A stretch of 64,000 nt of DNA. Origin: Halorubrum sp. F4 (GTDB lineage Archaea > Halobacteriota > Halobacteria > Halobacteriales > Haloferacaceae). Positions within the stretch are counted from its first letter, which is position 1, and the number at the start of each line of letters is the position of its first letter. This document shows, one piece after another, positions 36,699 to 46,246 of the stretch. The DNA is taken from assembly GCF_027257195.1 (NCBI RefSeq), contig NZ_JAPDFS010000002.1, forward strand, positions 464,701 to 528,700, written 5' to 3'. Below the pieces are notes generated by a model that was given only the letters and a program-made list of their open reading frames with translations, searched no databases and was not told where the DNA came from. A program made the translations under genes and the position numbers.

Positions 36699-37742
36699 AT
36701 GGAGTGTGACAAGTGCGGGGCCGACGCGATCCACCACGCCGCCTACTCGGGGGCCCACCTCTGTGGCGAGCACCTCTGTCGCTCGGTCGAGAAGCGCGTG
36801 AAACGCCGCGTTCGGGAGGACGGGCTGCTCGATTCGGAGGCGACCCCCGACGACCCCGACCGCTGGGTGATCGGGCTCTCGGGCGGGAAGGACAGCGTGG
36901 TCCTCACCCACGTCCTCGACGACGTGTTCGGACGCGACCCGCGCGTCGAGATGCTCGCGCTCACGATCCACGAGGGGATCGAGGGATACCGCGACGAGAG
37001 TCTCGACGCCTGCCTCGAGCTCACCGCGGACCGTTCGATCCGCCACGAGGTCGTCTCCTACGACGACGAGTTCGGCGTCCGCATGGACGACGTGGTGGAG
37101 ACGGACCCGGAGGACATGGCCCCGTGTGCGTACTGCGGGGTGTTCCGCCGGGACGTCCTCGAGCGGTATGCGGGGGAGTTCGACGCGGACAAGCTGCTCA
37201 CCGGTCACAACCTCGACGACGAGGCCCAGACCGCCCTGATGAACATCCTCGAGGGCGACGTCCGGCAGGTCGCGAAACACTTCGACGCCTCGCTCGGACC
37301 CTTCGACGAGCGCGGCGAGACGGACGAGTTCGTTCCACGCGCCAAGCCGCTTCGCGACGTGCCCGAGAAGGAGATCGCCCTCTACTGTCACGTCCGCGAG
37401 CTCCCGGTTCACATGGCCGAGTGTCCCCACGCCGCCGAGGCGTACCGCGGCGAGATCCAGTCGCTCATCCACGACCTCGAGGAGAACCACCCCGGCACGC
37501 GCCACTCGATCATGGCCGGCTACGAGGAGCTGTCGGCGCTCACCGCGGAGCGGTATCGGGAGGGTGGGGACGGTGACGATCGGGGCGAATCCGACGGCGA
37601 CCGGGACGACGACGGTGGCGGCGACGGCAGCCGCGACGACGGCTCCCGATCGCTTCGCGAGTGCACGCGCTGCGGGTCGAAGACCAGCCGCGAGGTCTGC
37701 CGGAAGTGCCGACTGCTCGATGCGATCGAGGCGGCGTCGTGA
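36699..37742 (+). CDS. ncsA: tRNA 2-thiolation enzyme NcsA (TtuA/Ncs6 family)
   Basis: 347 residues. An N-terminal zinc finger (CDKCGADAIHHAAYSGAHLC) and a PP-loop ATP site LSGGKDSVV are followed by CAYCGVFRR (redox/metal Cys pair), TGHNLDDEAQTALMNIL and a C-terminal zinc ribbon (CTRCGSKTSREVCRKC). A Gly/Asp-rich linker lies before the ribbon. NcsA adenylates the wobble U of tRNA Lys/Glu/Gln and receives sulfur from SAMP2 in Haloferax. The SAMP2 gene in this window is at 52104. Convergent with ftsZ2. Confidence 0.92.
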   Translation: MECDKCGADAIHHAAYSGAHLCGEHLCRSVEKRVKRRVREDGLLDSEATPDDPDRWVIGLSGGKDSVVLTHVLDDVFGRDPRVEMLALTIHEGIEGYRDESLDACLELTADRSIRHEVVSYDDEFGVRMDDVVETDPEDMAPCAYCGVFRRDVLERYAGEFDADKLLTGHNLDDEAQTALMNILEGDVRQVAKHFDASLGPFDERGETDEFVPRAKPLRDVPEKEIALYCHVRELPVHMAECPHAAEAYRGEIQSLIHDLEENHPGTRHSIMAGYEELSALTAERYREGGDGDDRGESDGDRDDDGGGDGSRDDGSRSLRECTRCGSKTSREVCRKCRLLDAIEAAS

Positions 37743-37804
37743 CTCCGGGATCGACCCGACGCGAAAAACGCGGCGTGTAGCGAACGGTTCCGAGGCGTAC
37801 CGCC

Positions 37805-39013
37805 TCAGCGGATGACGTCGAGCCCGTTGTTCTTCTCGACGGGCTCGGTGCCGCCGTCCGACTCCCAGGCGGCGCGTTCGGAGCCGCCGGATCCCTGGAC
37901 CGCGTTGCTCGCTTCGGTCGCCCGCGAGCGGGAGTCGCCGAGGTCGTCGGCGTCGACCGCGGCGCGGGACTTGTCCGCCTGCTTCTGGGTCGACGGGCCG
38001 AGCACCTGCGCGCTCTGGACGCCCGTCATGATCGCCATGACGCGGACCTTCCCCTTGTACTCGTCCTGGATTCGTGCGCCCCAGATCACGTTGGCGCTCG
38101 CCTCCAGTCGCTCGGTGATGTTGTTCGCGATCCCCTCGGCCTCCTTCAGCGTGAGGTCCGGGCCGCCCGTGATGTGGACGAGCCCGCCGGAGGCACCGCG
38201 GTAGTCGACGTCGAGGAGGGGATGGTTCATCGCGTCGTTGACCACCTCCTGGGTCTTGTTCTTGTCCTGGGTCTCGCCGACGAGCATCACCGCGACGCCG
38301 CCCTGGTTCATGATGGTGGACATGTCGGCGTAGTCCAGGTTGATCAGGCTCGGCTGGGTGATCGTCTCGGAGATCCCCTTGACCGTCTCCGCGATGATCT
38401 GGTCCATCACGGAGAACGCCTTGCCGATCGGCAGGTTCGGGACGTAGTCGAGCAGCCGGTTGTTGTCGAGGACGATGATCGAGTCGGCCTCGTTACGGAG
38501 CGACTCCAGCCCCTCCTCGGCTTTCACCGTGCGGGCGCGCTCGACGTTGAACGGGGTCGAGACCATCCCGACGACGATCGCCCCCTGGTCCTTGGCGATC
38601 TTCGAGACGACCGGCGCGGCGCCGGTGCCCGTGCCGCCGCCCATGCCGGCGGTGACGAAGACGAGGTCGGCGTCTCCGAGCACCTCCTTGATCGTTCCCT
38701 GGGCCATCTCGGTCGCACGTTCGCCCATCTTGGGGTCGCCGCCGGCACCGAGCCCCTGCGTGAGCGACTTGCCCACGAGGATCTTGGTGTCGGCCTCGAT
38801 CATCTTGAGGTGCTGTTTGTCCGTGTTGATCGCGACGGTGTCGGCGCCGTCGACGCCGATGTTGTACAGACGGTTGACGGTGTTGTTGCCGGCACCGCCG
38901 GCACCGACGATGACGATACGGGGGTCCCCGAACTCGTCGTCGTCCATGCTGGCGTCCATCTCGCGCTTCTCCGCTTCCGCGTTGTCGAGGGCGTCCTGAA
39001 CGAGATCCTGCAT
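37805..39013 (-). CDS. ftsZ2: Cell division GTPase FtsZ2
   Basis: 402 residues. The tubulin signature [15 protein letters not shown] and the T7-loop segment ([15 protein letters not shown]) are intact. The short N-terminal lead ([16 protein letters not shown]) and the C-terminal KNNGLDVIR match FtsZ2 rather than FtsZ1 or the CetZ proteins. FtsZ2 is needed for constriction in haloarchaea. It begins 4 nt after the stop of cdrS on the same strand, so the two form one operon; this arrangement is described for Halobacterium and Haloferax. Confidence 0.93.
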   Translation of the reverse strand: MQDLVQDALDNAEAEKREMDASMDDDEFGDPRIVIVGAGGAGNNTVNRLYNIGVDGADTVAINTDKQHLKMIEADTKILVGKSLTQGLGAGGDPKMGERATEMAQGTIKEVLGDADLVFVTAGMGGGTGTGAAPVVSKIAKDQGAIVVGMVSTPFNVERARTVKAEEGLESLRNEADSIIVLDNNRLLDYVPNLPIGKAFSVMDQIIAETVKGISETITQPSLINLDYADMSTIMNQGGVAVMLVGETQDKNKTQEVVNDAMNHPLLDVDYRGASGGLVHITGGPDLTLKEAEGIANNITERLEASANVIWGARIQDEYKGKVRVMAIMTGVQSAQVLGPSTQKQADKSRAAVDADDLGDSRSRATEASNAVQGSGGSERAAWESDGGTEPVEKNNGLDVIR

Positions 39014-39017
39014 CGAT

Positions 39018-39197
39018 CTACACCTTGGCCCAGCTGCGGTTGCGGCCGCGCTCCTCGCGCTCGCCGTCCTGTTCGCTCAACATGTCGCGGACGGCCGACC
39101 GGATCGCCTCGCTCCGGTTCGGGAACTCACCCGTCTCGACCATCTGTTCGACCTCGTCTATCTGCTGTTTCGGGATCCGTAGTGTCACACGCTCCAT
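39018..39197 (-). CDS. cdrS: CdrS ribbon-helix-helix regulator
   Basis: 59 residues. A short CopG/RHH domain: the beta strand [11 protein letters not shown], then two helices [14 protein letters not shown] and [14 protein letters not shown]. The last 15 residues are basic and acidic mixed. CdrS is a transcription factor controlling cell division genes; its gene is upstream of and co-transcribed with ftsZ2 in other haloarchaea. The ATG at 39197 is the first codon of the RHH strand. A larger relative, cdrL, is upstream. Confidence 0.9.
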   Translation of the reverse strand: MERVTLRIPKQQIDEVEQMVETGEFPNRSEAIRSAVRDMLSEQDGEREERGRNRSWAKV

Positions 39198-39213
39198 TTG
39201 TTGTATTCCCCCG

Positions 39214-39370
39214 GTAAGACGACGTCCACGACACACGCCGTGCGTCTTACAGGCCGAAACCGCCCGACTGTGGGGACATCCCCTCGTCGGACGCCGTCTG
39301 TAAGACGGTCGTCTTACGCGGTTGTAGTCACCGAGGCTACCCTTATAAAACTAACGGCGAGCGTAAGACG
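39214..39370. promoter_or_regulatory. GTAAGACG repeat cluster in front of cdrS-ftsZ2
   Basis: The 8-mer GTAAGACG or its complement occurs at 39214-39221, 39243-39250 (reverse), as a perfect palindrome at 39300-39317 (GTAAGACG-GT-CGTCTTAC), and at 39363-39370. All lie in the 220-nt gap between cdrL and cdrS. A minus-strand TATA-type TTTTATAAG (39342-39350) places the expected start about 28 nt on, right at the palindrome. RHH proteins bind such short palindromes as dimers. CdrL (or CdrS) is the obvious candidate ligand; this is inference. Confidence 0.6.
39342..39350 (-). promoter_or_regulatory. TATA box of the cdrS-ftsZ2 operon
   Basis: CTTATAAAA on the plus strand reads TTTTATAAG on the minus strand, a strong TATA element. 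The expected transcription start is about 39318, at the edge of the GTAAGACG palindrome. The mRNA would carry a leader of about 120 nt before cdrS. Confidence 0.6.
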
Positions 39371-39417
39371 TTATCGAGAACTCGTGTATACTCGCCTGAA
39401 ACCAACGTTTTCGGCAG

Positions 39418-40008
39418 TTATCTGTCCTTGAGCACGTCCGCAGCGGGGGTTCGTCGCCCACAGCCGGGACAGAACGCCCAGTCGGTTCGGACCTCGTCGC
39501 CGCACTCACAGAAGGCACGGTGTGACTGTTTCTCACCACAGTTCGGACAGTATACGTGGTCTTCCGGCACGTTTTCTCCACATCCGCCACAGGCGTTTTC
39601 GCCCGTTTGCATCCCGGGATCGGCGCGTGTCTTACGCGTATCGGGCTCGATCTCGGGTTCCGTCTCCCGTGTCACACGCGCGTCGCCGTCGTCGGCCCCA
39701 GGAGCGTCGAGCGTGACGTTTACGTTGATCTCGCCCGCCGTAGACGGCGTATACGCGTCTTCCGGGCGACGCCCCGCAGTCCCGAGCCGATCGTCCAACG
39801 CGGCGTCGAGCCGATCGGCGATCAGCTCGTCGATCCGGTCCGAGAGGGCGGCGTCCACGCCGCCCTCGGATCCGTCGGTCTCCGATCCGCCAGCCGTACC
39901 GTCGAGGTGTGCGCGGAGCGCCTCGCGCATCACCTCGCTTTTGGAGGCTTCACACGCTTCCAGCCGCTCGACGAGGTCGTCGTCGGCTCGGAAGGTGATC
40001 TTGCTCAT
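39418..40008 (-). CDS. cdrL: CdrL: RHH protein with zinc-ribbon tail
   Basis: 196 residues. N-terminal RHH domain: MSKITFRADDDLVERLEACEAS, then EVMREALRAHLD. A variable linker carries a possible helix (SDRIDELIADRLDAALDDRL). The C-terminus has three zinc-ribbon units, CGGCGENVPEDHVYCPNC, CECGDEV and CPGC. CdrL is the long RHH regulator adjacent to cdrS-ftsZ2 in haloarchaea and controls that operon. Its own promoter is in 40009-40195. Confidence 0.88.
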   Translation of the reverse strand: MSKITFRADDDLVERLEACEASKSEVMREALRAHLDGTAGGSETDGSEGGVDAALSDRIDELIADRLDAALDDRLGTAGRRPEDAYTPSTAGEINVNVTLDAPGADDGDARVTRETEPEIEPDTRKTRADPGMQTGENACGGCGENVPEDHVYCPNCGEKQSHRAFCECGDEVRTDWAFCPGCGRRTPAADVLKDR

Positions 40009-40195
40009 CGGCTACCGATAACCATGGCGGGTACAAGTATCTTCCTCCGCGTCCGACGAGCGACGGACACGCGTCTTCCAGCGGTCTTCGATGGTTTCGT
40101 TTCCTCGAAACGTCCGCCGTTCCGAGGCCCATGAGATGTGGTCACACGTGTGTCTGACACAGGTTTATACGCCTCGCGCGGGCATACGTGTGTAC

Positions 40196-40645
40196 ATGAG
40201 CAACCGCGTCGAGGACCTCGAACGGCAGGTCGCGGAGCTACAGGCGGCGGTCAACGGGCTCACCGAGGAGCTCGTCGAGATGAAAGAGCGCGTCCGACAG
40301 GTCGAGGACGCCCAGGAGGTGCCGATCGACGCCGAGGCGGAGGCCGCCGCGGACGCCCCCGTTCCCGAGGAGCCGTCGTCCGACGCGTCCGACACGACCG
40401 AGGGCGAACGACGGACGCACTCCGACGACCACGTCGAGGTCGTCGAGCGAACCGGCGGACCGTCGAACGCGGAGGGTCCGGAGGGCGACGGGACCGAGAG
40501 TGCGACGGCCGACTCGCCCGCCGTGACCGACGGGGACGTCGATCCCGAGACGACGGCGTCCGACGCGGAGGCCGCCGCCGCCGACGCGGACGGAAGCGAG
40601 GCCGAGAGCGAAGAGTCCGACGACAGCGACATCATCGTCGCGTAA
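40196..40645 (+). CDS. Coiled-coil acidic protein (DUF7518-like)
   Basis: 149 residues. MSNRVEDLERQVAELQAAV and the next 25 residues form a clear coiled coil (to about 45). The remainder is very acidic and low-complexity, ending in SDDSDIIVA. It is the first gene of the smc operon, 21 nt before smc, with TATA GGTTTATAC (40162-40170) upstream. It may help SMC function, but no role is known. Confidence 0.8.
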   Translation: MSNRVEDLERQVAELQAAVNGLTEELVEMKERVRQVEDAQEVPIDAEAEAAADAPVPEEPSSDASDTTEGERRTHSDDHVEVVERTGGPSNAEGPEGDGTESATADSPAVTDGDVDPETTASDAEAAAADADGSEAESEESDDSDIIVA

Positions 40646-40666
40646 TCGGCCCCCGCACCACCCCGC

Positions 40667-43600
40667 ATGCACATCACTGAAGTAGTCCTGGACGGATTCA
40701 AGAGCTTCGGACGGACGACGAGGATCCCCTTCTACGAGGACTTCACGGTCGTCACCGGGCCGAACGGCTCCGGAAAGTCGAACATCATCGACGGGGTTCT
40801 GTTCGCGCTCGGACTCGCCCGAACTCGCGGGATCAGAGCCAAGAAGCTCACGGACCTCATCTACAACCCCGGCCACGACGACGGGGAGGCGTCCGGCGGC
40901 CCGAAGGAGGCGTCCGTCACCGTCGTGTTGTCCAACGAGGACGGGACGCTCGACCGCTCGCAGGTCGTCTCGGCGGCCGGCTCCGAGAACGTCGGCGACG
41001 TCTCCGAGATCACTATCAAGCGGCGAGTGAAGGAGACCGAGGACAACTACTACTCGTACTACTACCTCAACGGCCGCTCCGTGAACCTGTCCGACGTCCG
41101 TGACCTGCTCGCGGCCGCGGGCGTCACGCCCGAGGGCTACAACGTCGTCATGCAGGGCGACGTGACCGAGATCATCAACATGACCCCCTACCAGCGTCGG
41201 GGGATCGTCGACGAGATCGCGGGCGTCGCGGAGTTCGACGAGAAGAAGGAGGCCGCCTTCGAGGAGCTCGACACGGTGAAGGACCGGATCGGCGAGGCTG
41301 ACCTCCGGATCGAGGAGAAACGCGAGCGGCTCGATCGGCTCTCCGACGAGCGCGAGACCGCCCTCGAGTACCGGTCCCTCCGCGAGGAGGTCGAGCAGTA
41401 CCGCGGCTACCGGAAGGCCTCGGAGCTGGAGGACAAACGCGACTCGTTCGCCGAGGTCGAAGACGAGATCGCGGACGCCGAGACGGAACTCGAGGAACTC
41501 CGCGTCGAACTCGACACCAGACAGGGGACGCTCACCCGTCTCGAGGAGGACCTCGCCGACCTCAACCACGAGATCGAGACCAAAGGCGAGGACGAGCAGA
41601 TCGCGATCCGCTCCGAGATCGAGGAGATCAAAGGCGAGATCTCCCGGCTGGAGGGGAAGATCGAGGCCGCGGAGGAGCGCGCCGAGGACGCCGAGACCGA
41701 ACGCCGGAACGCGTTCGTCCAGATCGATCGCAAACAGGAGACGATAGACGACCTCGAGTCGGAGATCCGCGAAACGAAGGTCCAGAAGGCGTCCCTCAAG
41801 TCGGAGGTCGCGACGAAGCGCTCCGAGCTGGCGGACGTGGAAGCCGAGATCGAGGGCGCGGACACCGAGTTCGACGAGCTGAAGACGGAACTCGCGGAGC
41901 GGAAGGAACGGCTCGAGTCCCTCCGCGAGGAGAAACACCGCCACCAGCGCGAGAAGGACCGGCTGCTCGACGAGGCCCGCCGACGCTCGAACGCGGTCGA
42001 GGAGGCCCGTGCGGACCTCGAGGACGCTCGCGAGGAGGTCCCCGAGCTGAAGGCGCGGATCTCCGAGCTCCACGGCGAGCTCGACAAGGCCGAGCGGAAC
42101 GAGTCGAAGATCGAGGACGTCGTCGCCGACCTGTTCGCCGAGAAGGCGGAACGGAAGGAGGCATTGGAGGCGATCGAGGACGACCTCCGCGAGAAACAGA
42201 ACGAGTACGCGAAGCTGGAGGCGGCCGCGAGCGAGCGCGGCGACACCTCCTGGCCCCGGGCGGTAACCGAGGTGAAGAACGGCGGCATCGACGGGGTCCA
42301 CGGCGCGGTCGGCGAGCTCGGCTCCGTCGAGGCGGAGTACGCCGAGGCGTGTGAGACGGCCGCCGGCGGCCGGCTGGCGAACGTCGTCGTCGACGACGAC
42401 GGCGTCGGATCGACGTGTATCGACTACCTGAAGCGACGGAACGCCGGCCGCGCGACGTTCCTCCCGATCACGAAGATGGACGACCGCGGGCTCCCGCGGA
42501 AGCCCTCCATGCCGGGCGTCGTCGACTTCGCGCGTAACCTCGTCGAGTACGACTCGCGCTACGAGCCGGTCTTCTCGTACGTACTCGGGTCGACGCTCGT
42601 CGTCGAGGACATGGCGACCGCCCGCGAGCTGATGGGCGACTACCGGATGGTCACCCTGGAGGGCGACCTCGTCGAGAAGTCGGGCGCGATGACCGGCGGC
42701 TCCGGCGGCGGCTCTCGGTACGCGTTCACGAAATCTGGCGGCGGCAAGCTCGAACGGCTCGCCACGGAGATCAGCGGTCTGGAGGACGAACGGCGGGAGC
42801 TCGAATCGGAGATCGACGGGTTGGACGCGGACATCGAGGACGCCCGCGAGCGGAAGGCGGACGCCGCCGACCGCGTCCGGTCGCTGGAGGGCGACATCGA
42901 TCGCGCCGAAGCGGAGCTATCGGAGACCGAGGCTCGGATAGAGAACCTGGAGGAGGAACTCGAGGAGCTGCGTGCGGAACGGGAGTCGGTCGACGAGGAG
43001 ATGAGCGGGATCGACGAGACGCTCGAGGCGCTCGATTCGGACGTCGGGCGGCTGGAGGCCGACGTCGACGAGATCGAGACCGAGCTCGCGGACTCGAAGA
43101 TCCCGGAACTCTCGGAGCAAGCGGACGAGATCCGTTCCGAGATCGACGAGTTGGAGGACCGCATGGACGACCTCGACGCCCGGCAGAACGAACTGGAACT
43201 CGAGAAGGGGTACGCCGAGGACGCCGTCGACGACCTCCACGACACCGTCGAGGAGGCACAGAACAGGAAGAGCGAGGCCGAGTCGGCGATCGACGACCAC
43301 GAGGAAACGATCGCGGAGAAGGAGGAGACGCTCGAGGAGAAACGCGAGTCGATCGCGGAGCTCGAAGCGGAGATCGCGGACCTGAAGGAGGACCGCGAGG
43401 CGCTCCGCGAGGAGATCCGGGAGGCGACCCGGAAACGCGACGAACAGCGGTCGCTCGTCGCCGACGCGGAGTCCGAACTCGAGGAGTTGGCCGACCGCCG
43501 GGACCGCCTGGAGTGGGAGATCGACGAGCTGGAGTCGCAGGTCGGCGAGTACGACCCCGAGGAGGTCCCCGACATCGACGAGGTGGAATCGCGGATCGAG

Positions 43601-44257
43601 GAGCTCGAAGCCGAGATGGAGGCGTTGGAGCCGGTGAACATGCTCGCGATAGACGAGTACGAGGAGGTGGAGGCCGAACTCGAGACGCTCGAGGAACGTC
43701 GGGACGTGCTCGTCGAGGAGCGCGACGCGATCACGGAGCGGATCGAGGGGTACGAGGCCGAGAAGAAAGCGACGTTCATGGAGACGTTCGAGTCGATAAA
43801 CGACCACTTCCGGGACATCTTCTCGCGGCTGTCCGCGGGCAGCGGCGAGCTCCTCTTGGAGAACCCCGAGGACCCCTTCGAGGAGGGACTGACGATGAAG
43901 GCCCAGCCGGCGGACAAGCCGGTCCAGCGGCTCGAGGCGATGAGCGGCGGCGAGAAGTCGCTGACCGCCCTCTCGTTCATCTTCGCGGTCCAGCGGCACA
44001 ACCCCGCACCCTTCTACGCGCTCGACGAGATCGACGCCTTCCTGGACGCGGTCAACGCCGAGCGCGTCGGCGAGATGATAGAGGAGCTGGCCGCGGAGGC
44101 GCAGTTCGTCGTGGTCGGCCACCGCTCGGCGCTGTTGGAGCGGTCGGACCGCGCCATCGGCGTCACGATGCAGGGGGACAACCTCTCGGCCGTGACCGGG
44201 ATGCAGTTCGGCGGCGACGACGGCGACGAGGACGCGGAGGTGGCCGCGGATGACTGA
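40667..44257 (+). CDS. smc: Chromosome segregation ATPase SMC
   Basis: 1196 residues. Walker A GPNGSGKSNIIDG (about 31-43), long coiled coils, a hinge domain around residues 530-680 (GVHGAVGELGSVEAEYAEAC), and at the C-terminus the ABC signature MSGGEKSLTA (about 1092) and Walker B FYALDEIDAFLD (about 1117). SMC dimers with ScpA loop and separate chromosome DNA. It lies in an operon between the coiled-coil gene and scpA and overlaps scpA by 8 nt. The hinge's GG-rich segment TGGSGGGSRYAFTKSGGG is the usual linker after it. Confidence 0.97.
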   Translation: MHITEVVLDGFKSFGRTTRIPFYEDFTVVTGPNGSGKSNIIDGVLFALGLARTRGIRAKKLTDLIYNPGHDDGEASGGPKEASVTVVLSNEDGTLDRSQVVSAAGSENVGDVSEITIKRRVKETEDNYYSYYYLNGRSVNLSDVRDLLAAAGVTPEGYNVVMQGDVTEIINMTPYQRRGIVDEIAGVAEFDEKKEAAFEELDTVKDRIGEADLRIEEKRERLDRLSDERETALEYRSLREEVEQYRGYRKASELEDKRDSFAEVEDEIADAETELEELRVELDTRQGTLTRLEEDLADLNHEIETKGEDEQIAIRSEIEEIKGEISRLEGKIEAAEERAEDAETERRNAFVQIDRKQETIDDLESEIRETKVQKASLKSEVATKRSELADVEAEIEGADTEFDELKTELAERKERLESLREEKHRHQREKDRLLDEARRRSNAVEEARADLEDAREEVPELKARISELHGELDKAERNESKIEDVVADLFAEKAERKEALEAIEDDLREKQNEYAKLEAAASERGDTSWPRAVTEVKNGGIDGVHGAVGELGSVEAEYAEACETAAGGRLANVVVDDDGVGSTCIDYLKRRNAGRATFLPITKMDDRGLPRKPSMPGVVDFARNLVEYDSRYEPVFSYVLGSTLVVEDMATARELMGDYRMVTLEGDLVEKSGAMTGGSGGGSRYAFTKSGGGKLERLATEISGLEDERRELESEIDGLDADIEDARERKADAADRVRSLEGDIDRAEAELSETEARIENLEEELEELRAERESVDEEMSGIDETLEALDSDVGRLEADVDEIETELADSKIPELSEQADEIRSEIDELEDRMDDLDARQNELELEKGYAEDAVDDLHDTVEEAQNRKSEAESAIDDHEETIAEKEETLEEKRESIAELEAEIADLKEDREALREEIREATRKRDEQRSLVADAESELEELADRRDRLEWEIDELESQVGEYDPEEVPDIDEVESRIEELEAEMEALEPVNMLAIDEYEEVEAELETLEERRDVLVEERDAITERIEGYEAEKKATFMETFESINDHFRDIFSRLSAGSGELLLENPEDPFEEGLTMKAQPADKPVQRLEAMSGGEKSLTALSFIFAVQRHNPAPFYALDEIDAFLDAVNAERVGEMIEELAAEAQFVVVGHRSALLERSDRAIGVTMQGDNLSAVTGMQFGGDDGDEDAEVAADD

Positions 44258-45242
44258 CGACGGCTCCGCGGACGCGGGAGGAGGCGGCGGCGTGCCCGAC
44301 CTGGACCTGACGAGCGAGCGCGACGGCGCGACCCCGGCGTTCGGCGGGGACGTCGACACGACCGACTCCACCGTCAGCGATTCCGCCGACGCGGGCGATC
44401 CCGCCTCCGATACCCCCGCCGTCGATACCCCCGACGGCGAAGCCGACGACGGGGAGGTGGAGCCCGTCGAGCTCCTCGTCCAGCTCGCGGAGGAGGACGA
44501 GATCGAGCCGTGGGACATCGACATCGTACAGGTGACCGACGCCTTCCTCGAGAAGCTCGACGAGACCGACCTCCGGACGACGGGTCGCGCGCTGTTCTAC
44601 GCGAGCGTCCTCCTCCGGATGAAGAGCGACGGAATGTTGGCGGACGACGACGAGGACGACGAGCCGGGACCGGAGCCGTGGGAGCTGGCGATGGAGGGCG
44701 GCGCCGACGATCCCGAGGACCCGGAGTTCGACCCGATCGATCGGCTGGAGGCGGAGATGGACCGCCGGCTCGACCGCAAGAACACCCGAGGCTCGCCGGA
44801 GACCCTCGACGAGCTCGTCCGCGAACTCCGCGAGGCGGAACGCGACTCGTGGTGGAAGGACTCCCGCGAGTACGACACCTCGGAGTCGCCGAGCGGCTAC
44901 GGCCGCGGGACGCAGACCCTGGATTACCACGCCGGCGACGAGTTCCGCCGCGACGGGGAGCCGACCGCGGGCGAGGCGACGGACCGAACCCACGACGAGG
45001 ACATCGAGGAGGTGATAACCGACGTCGAGGCCGCGTTGCGCCCGCAGTTCGAGAACGGACGTGCGGAGGTGCTCTTCGCCGAGGTGGAGTCGTCCGGCGG
45101 CCGCCCGTTCATGACGTTCCTCGCGCTGTTGTTCATGGCTCACCGCGGGTCGGTGCGGCTCCGTCAGGACGACCTGTTCGGCGACCTGTGGATCCGCGAC
45201 CCCGCGGCCGCGATGGGGGAGTCGGAGGCGGTGGCGGACTGA
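44250..45242 (+). CDS. scpA: Segregation and condensation protein ScpA (kleisin)
   Basis: 330 residues. The N-terminus is a polar leader of about 70 residues, then VEPVELLVQLAEEDEIEPWDIDIVQVTDAFLEKL, the ScpA signature that contacts the SMC neck. The C-terminal winged-helix (about 250-315, MTFLALLFMAHRGSVRLRQDDLFGDLWI) binds the SMC head. An acidic insert lies between. ATG overlaps the last codons of smc by 8 nt, so translation is coupled. No scpB is nearby. Confidence 0.93.
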   Translation: MTDDGSADAGGGGGVPDLDLTSERDGATPAFGGDVDTTDSTVSDSADAGDPASDTPAVDTPDGEADDGEVEPVELLVQLAEEDEIEPWDIDIVQVTDAFLEKLDETDLRTTGRALFYASVLLRMKSDGMLADDDEDDEPGPEPWELAMEGGADDPEDPEFDPIDRLEAEMDRRLDRKNTRGSPETLDELVRELREAERDSWWKDSREYDTSESPSGYGRGTQTLDYHAGDEFRRDGEPTAGEATDRTHDEDIEEVITDVEAALRPQFENGRAEVLFAEVESSGGRPFMTFLALLFMAHRGSVRLRQDDLFGDLWIRDPAAAMGESEAVAD

Positions 45243-45267
45243 CGAACGGGTCGCTTTCCCGACACGG

Positions 45268-46155
45268 TTACAGATACTCGCCGAGCAGCGGCTCGATGCG
45301 CTCGCGGGTCGTCTCGGGGATCGCCTCGGTGGGCGTGTTGACGGTACCTTCGAGCGCGGTGTGCGCTTCGCAGGTGTGGTCGTCTGGGAGCGTACGAACC
45401 GCCTCCTCGACGGCGGCCTTGATCGCTTTCTGGTTCCGCTCGGCGTTCTCGAGGACCTCCTCGAGGGTCACCTCGCTGTCCGCCTTCCAGACGTCGTAGT
45501 CGGTGACGCCGGCGATCGTCGCGTACGCGATCTCCGCCTCGCGCGCGAGTTTCGCCTCCGGGATCGCCGTCATGCCGACGAGGTCCCATCCCTGGGACCT
45601 GTAGAACTCCGACTCCGCGCGCGTGGAGTACTGCGGACCCTCGATACAGACGTACGTGCCGCCCTTTACCACGGGCGTGGCGTCGTCGCTCTCGCCACCC
45701 TCGACACCGACCGCCCTCTCGGCGGCTCCGGCCAAGTGATCGACGAGTTCGGGGCTGTACGGGTCCGCGAACGGCTGGTGAACCACGACGCCGTCGCCGT
45801 AAAACGAGAGCTCGCGGTGTTTCGTCCGGTCGTAGATCTGGTCGGGGACGACGAGCGTGCCCGGCTCCAGTTCCTCCTTCAGGCTCCCGACGGCGTTCGA
45901 CGCGAAGACGTGGGTCACGCCCGCCCGCTTCAAGGCGTACATGTTCGCGCGGTACGGGAGGTCGGTGGGGGACGCGCCGTGGTTCGAGCCGTGTCTGGGG
46001 AGGAACGCGACCTCGCGGCCCGTGTCGGCGAATTCGCCGATCGTGACCGCGTCGCTCGGCTCGCCGTAGGGTGTGTCGTACTCGACCTCGCGCACGTCGT
46101 TCAGTGGAAGCGCCTCGTAGATCCCGCTGCCGCCGATGAAGCCGATGGTGCTCAT
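45268..46155 (-). CDS. mtnP: S-methyl-5'-thioadenosine phosphorylase
   Basis: 295 residues. Family motifs are IGFIGGSGIYE, PRHGSNHGASPTDLPYRANM (phosphate and Asn pocket), FASNAVGSLKEEL and VCIEGPQYSTRAESEFYR (substrate loop), then VGMTAIPEAKLAREAEI. It cleaves methylthioadenosine to adenine and methylthioribose-1-phosphate for methionine salvage. The family also includes guanosine and inosine phosphorylases, so substrate is inferred. Convergent with scpA; 26 nt separate the two stops. Confidence 0.92.
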   Translation of the reverse strand: MSTIGFIGGSGIYEALPLNDVREVEYDTPYGEPSDAVTIGEFADTGREVAFLPRHGSNHGASPTDLPYRANMYALKRAGVTHVFASNAVGSLKEELEPGTLVVPDQIYDRTKHRELSFYGDGVVVHQPFADPYSPELVDHLAGAAERAVGVEGGESDDATPVVKGGTYVCIEGPQYSTRAESEFYRSQGWDLVGMTAIPEAKLAREAEIAYATIAGVTDYDVWKADSEVTLEEVLENAERNQKAIKAAVEEAVRTLPDDHTCEAHTALEGTVNTPTEAIPETTRERIEPLLGEYL

Positions 46156-46246
46156 ATTGGGGATCCGCCCGCTCGCTACTTATAGGACCTGAAGCGGATC
46201 GGCCGTGCGGGCCACGCGGGTTCACGCGATCGACGACTAAGGCCGC

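Noticed and set aside
40238..42301. Minus-strand open frame of 687 codons opposite smc
   Set aside because: Leu/Val/Asp repeats arise from reverse reading of Glu/Lys/Asp coiled-coil codons.
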